From Nitrospira sp. (lineage in GTDB: Bacteria; Nitrospirota; Nitrospiria; Nitrospirales; Nitrospiraceae): a stretch of DNA of 14,796 nucleotides. Within the stretch, counting starts at the first letter, position 1, and each line of letters opens with the position of its first letter. Below the pieces are notes generated by a model. The model saw only the letters and a program-made list of their open reading frames with translations, was not told where the DNA came from and did no database searches. The stretch is from the NCBI GenBank assembly GCA_025363325.1, contig JANYEF010000496.1, forward strand, positions 1-14,796, read 5' to 3'. A program made the position numbers and the translations under genes. Of the stretch, positions 14,600 to 14,796 are shown one piece after another.

Positions 14600-14635
14600 C
14601 CGCATGAACCATGACGCCGGTCATGGTTCATGCGG
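14600..14635. repeat. 16-bp perfect stem-loop
   Basis: The arms 14600-14615 and 14620-14635 pair perfectly around the loop GCCG, and GCTGT (14589-14593) with ACAGC (14637-14641) extends the symmetry after a short break. There is no T-tract. A second, smaller stem (GGAAAAC 14665-14671 with GTTTTCC 14679-14685) follows. They could mark the end of a gene beyond the window edge. Confidence 0.45.
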
Positions 14636-14796
14636 GACAGCAGGAGCCTAGAACGAGTCCAACAGGAAAACATTTTTGGTTTTCCGTTTGCCTTGCGCGA
14701 TGGGGAATGGGGAGAGGGGATCTTGTCCTGTTTGGTGGCATCATGATGATGGCCACCAGAGTAGTTACCCTTTATCTTTACAGTATTGAGTCGATT

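Larger units (their letters stand above)
14209..14796. other. Region upstream of ccmA with inverted repeats and no gene
   Basis: I see no gene here; all frames are short and unlike known families. The ccm promoter should lie here on the minus strand, but I find no convincing hexamer pair and no copy of the haoA-type block. Inverted repeats occur at 14353-14437, 14600-14635 and 14665-14685. Confidence 0.5.

Overview
The window carries an ammonia-oxidiser hydroxylamine-oxidation gene cluster (haoA-haoB-cycA-cycB, + strand, 639-5048). Facing it is a complete System I cytochrome c maturation operon (ccmABCDEFGHI, - strand, 14208-6844), which ends in an extra small secreted CcmI-domain gene (6587-6123). 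The gene order haoA-haoB-cycA-cycB is that of known ammonia oxidisers. The company of a full ccm operon on the same segment points to a complete ammonia-oxidising (comammox) Nitrospira. That assignment is inference; a betaproteobacterial ammonia oxidiser is the main alternative.

Layout: (1) 1-494 has no gene I can support. (2) 495-638 is the haoA promoter and leader. (3) 639-5048 encodes HAO (a multihaem hydroxylamine dehydrogenase), the anchored partner HaoB, tetrahaem cytochrome c554 (CycA) and the NapC/NirT-type membrane cytochrome cM552 (CycB). Electrons from hydroxylamine would flow HAO > c554 > cM552 > quinone. (4) 5049-6090 is gene-poor, with two strong stem-loops and possible decayed coding pieces. 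(5) 6091-8511 holds a terminator, the secreted single-domain CcmI-like protein, and CcmI with a duplicated C-terminal domain. (6) 8508-14208 holds ccmH, G, F, E, D, C, B and A, tightly packed and mostly overlapping. (7) 14209-14796 upstream of ccmA has inverted repeats but no gene.

The two halves fit functionally: the four hao-cluster genes encode 17 CXXCH motifs, and the ccm operon supplies the machine that attaches haem to them.

The unusual points, in order of interest: HAO has nine CXXCH motifs instead of eight, because the haem-8 segment is tandemly duplicated. The small secreted CcmI-domain gene shares its promoter block, ribosome-binding site and signal peptide with haoA, which suggests a co-expressed accessory factor for HAO maturation. 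CcmI carries two copies of the same domain; the second is a mosaic of copy 1 and the secreted protein and retains that protein's processed N-terminus as a linker. A 20-bp RNA hairpin sits inside the start of haoB, just after the haoA stop.
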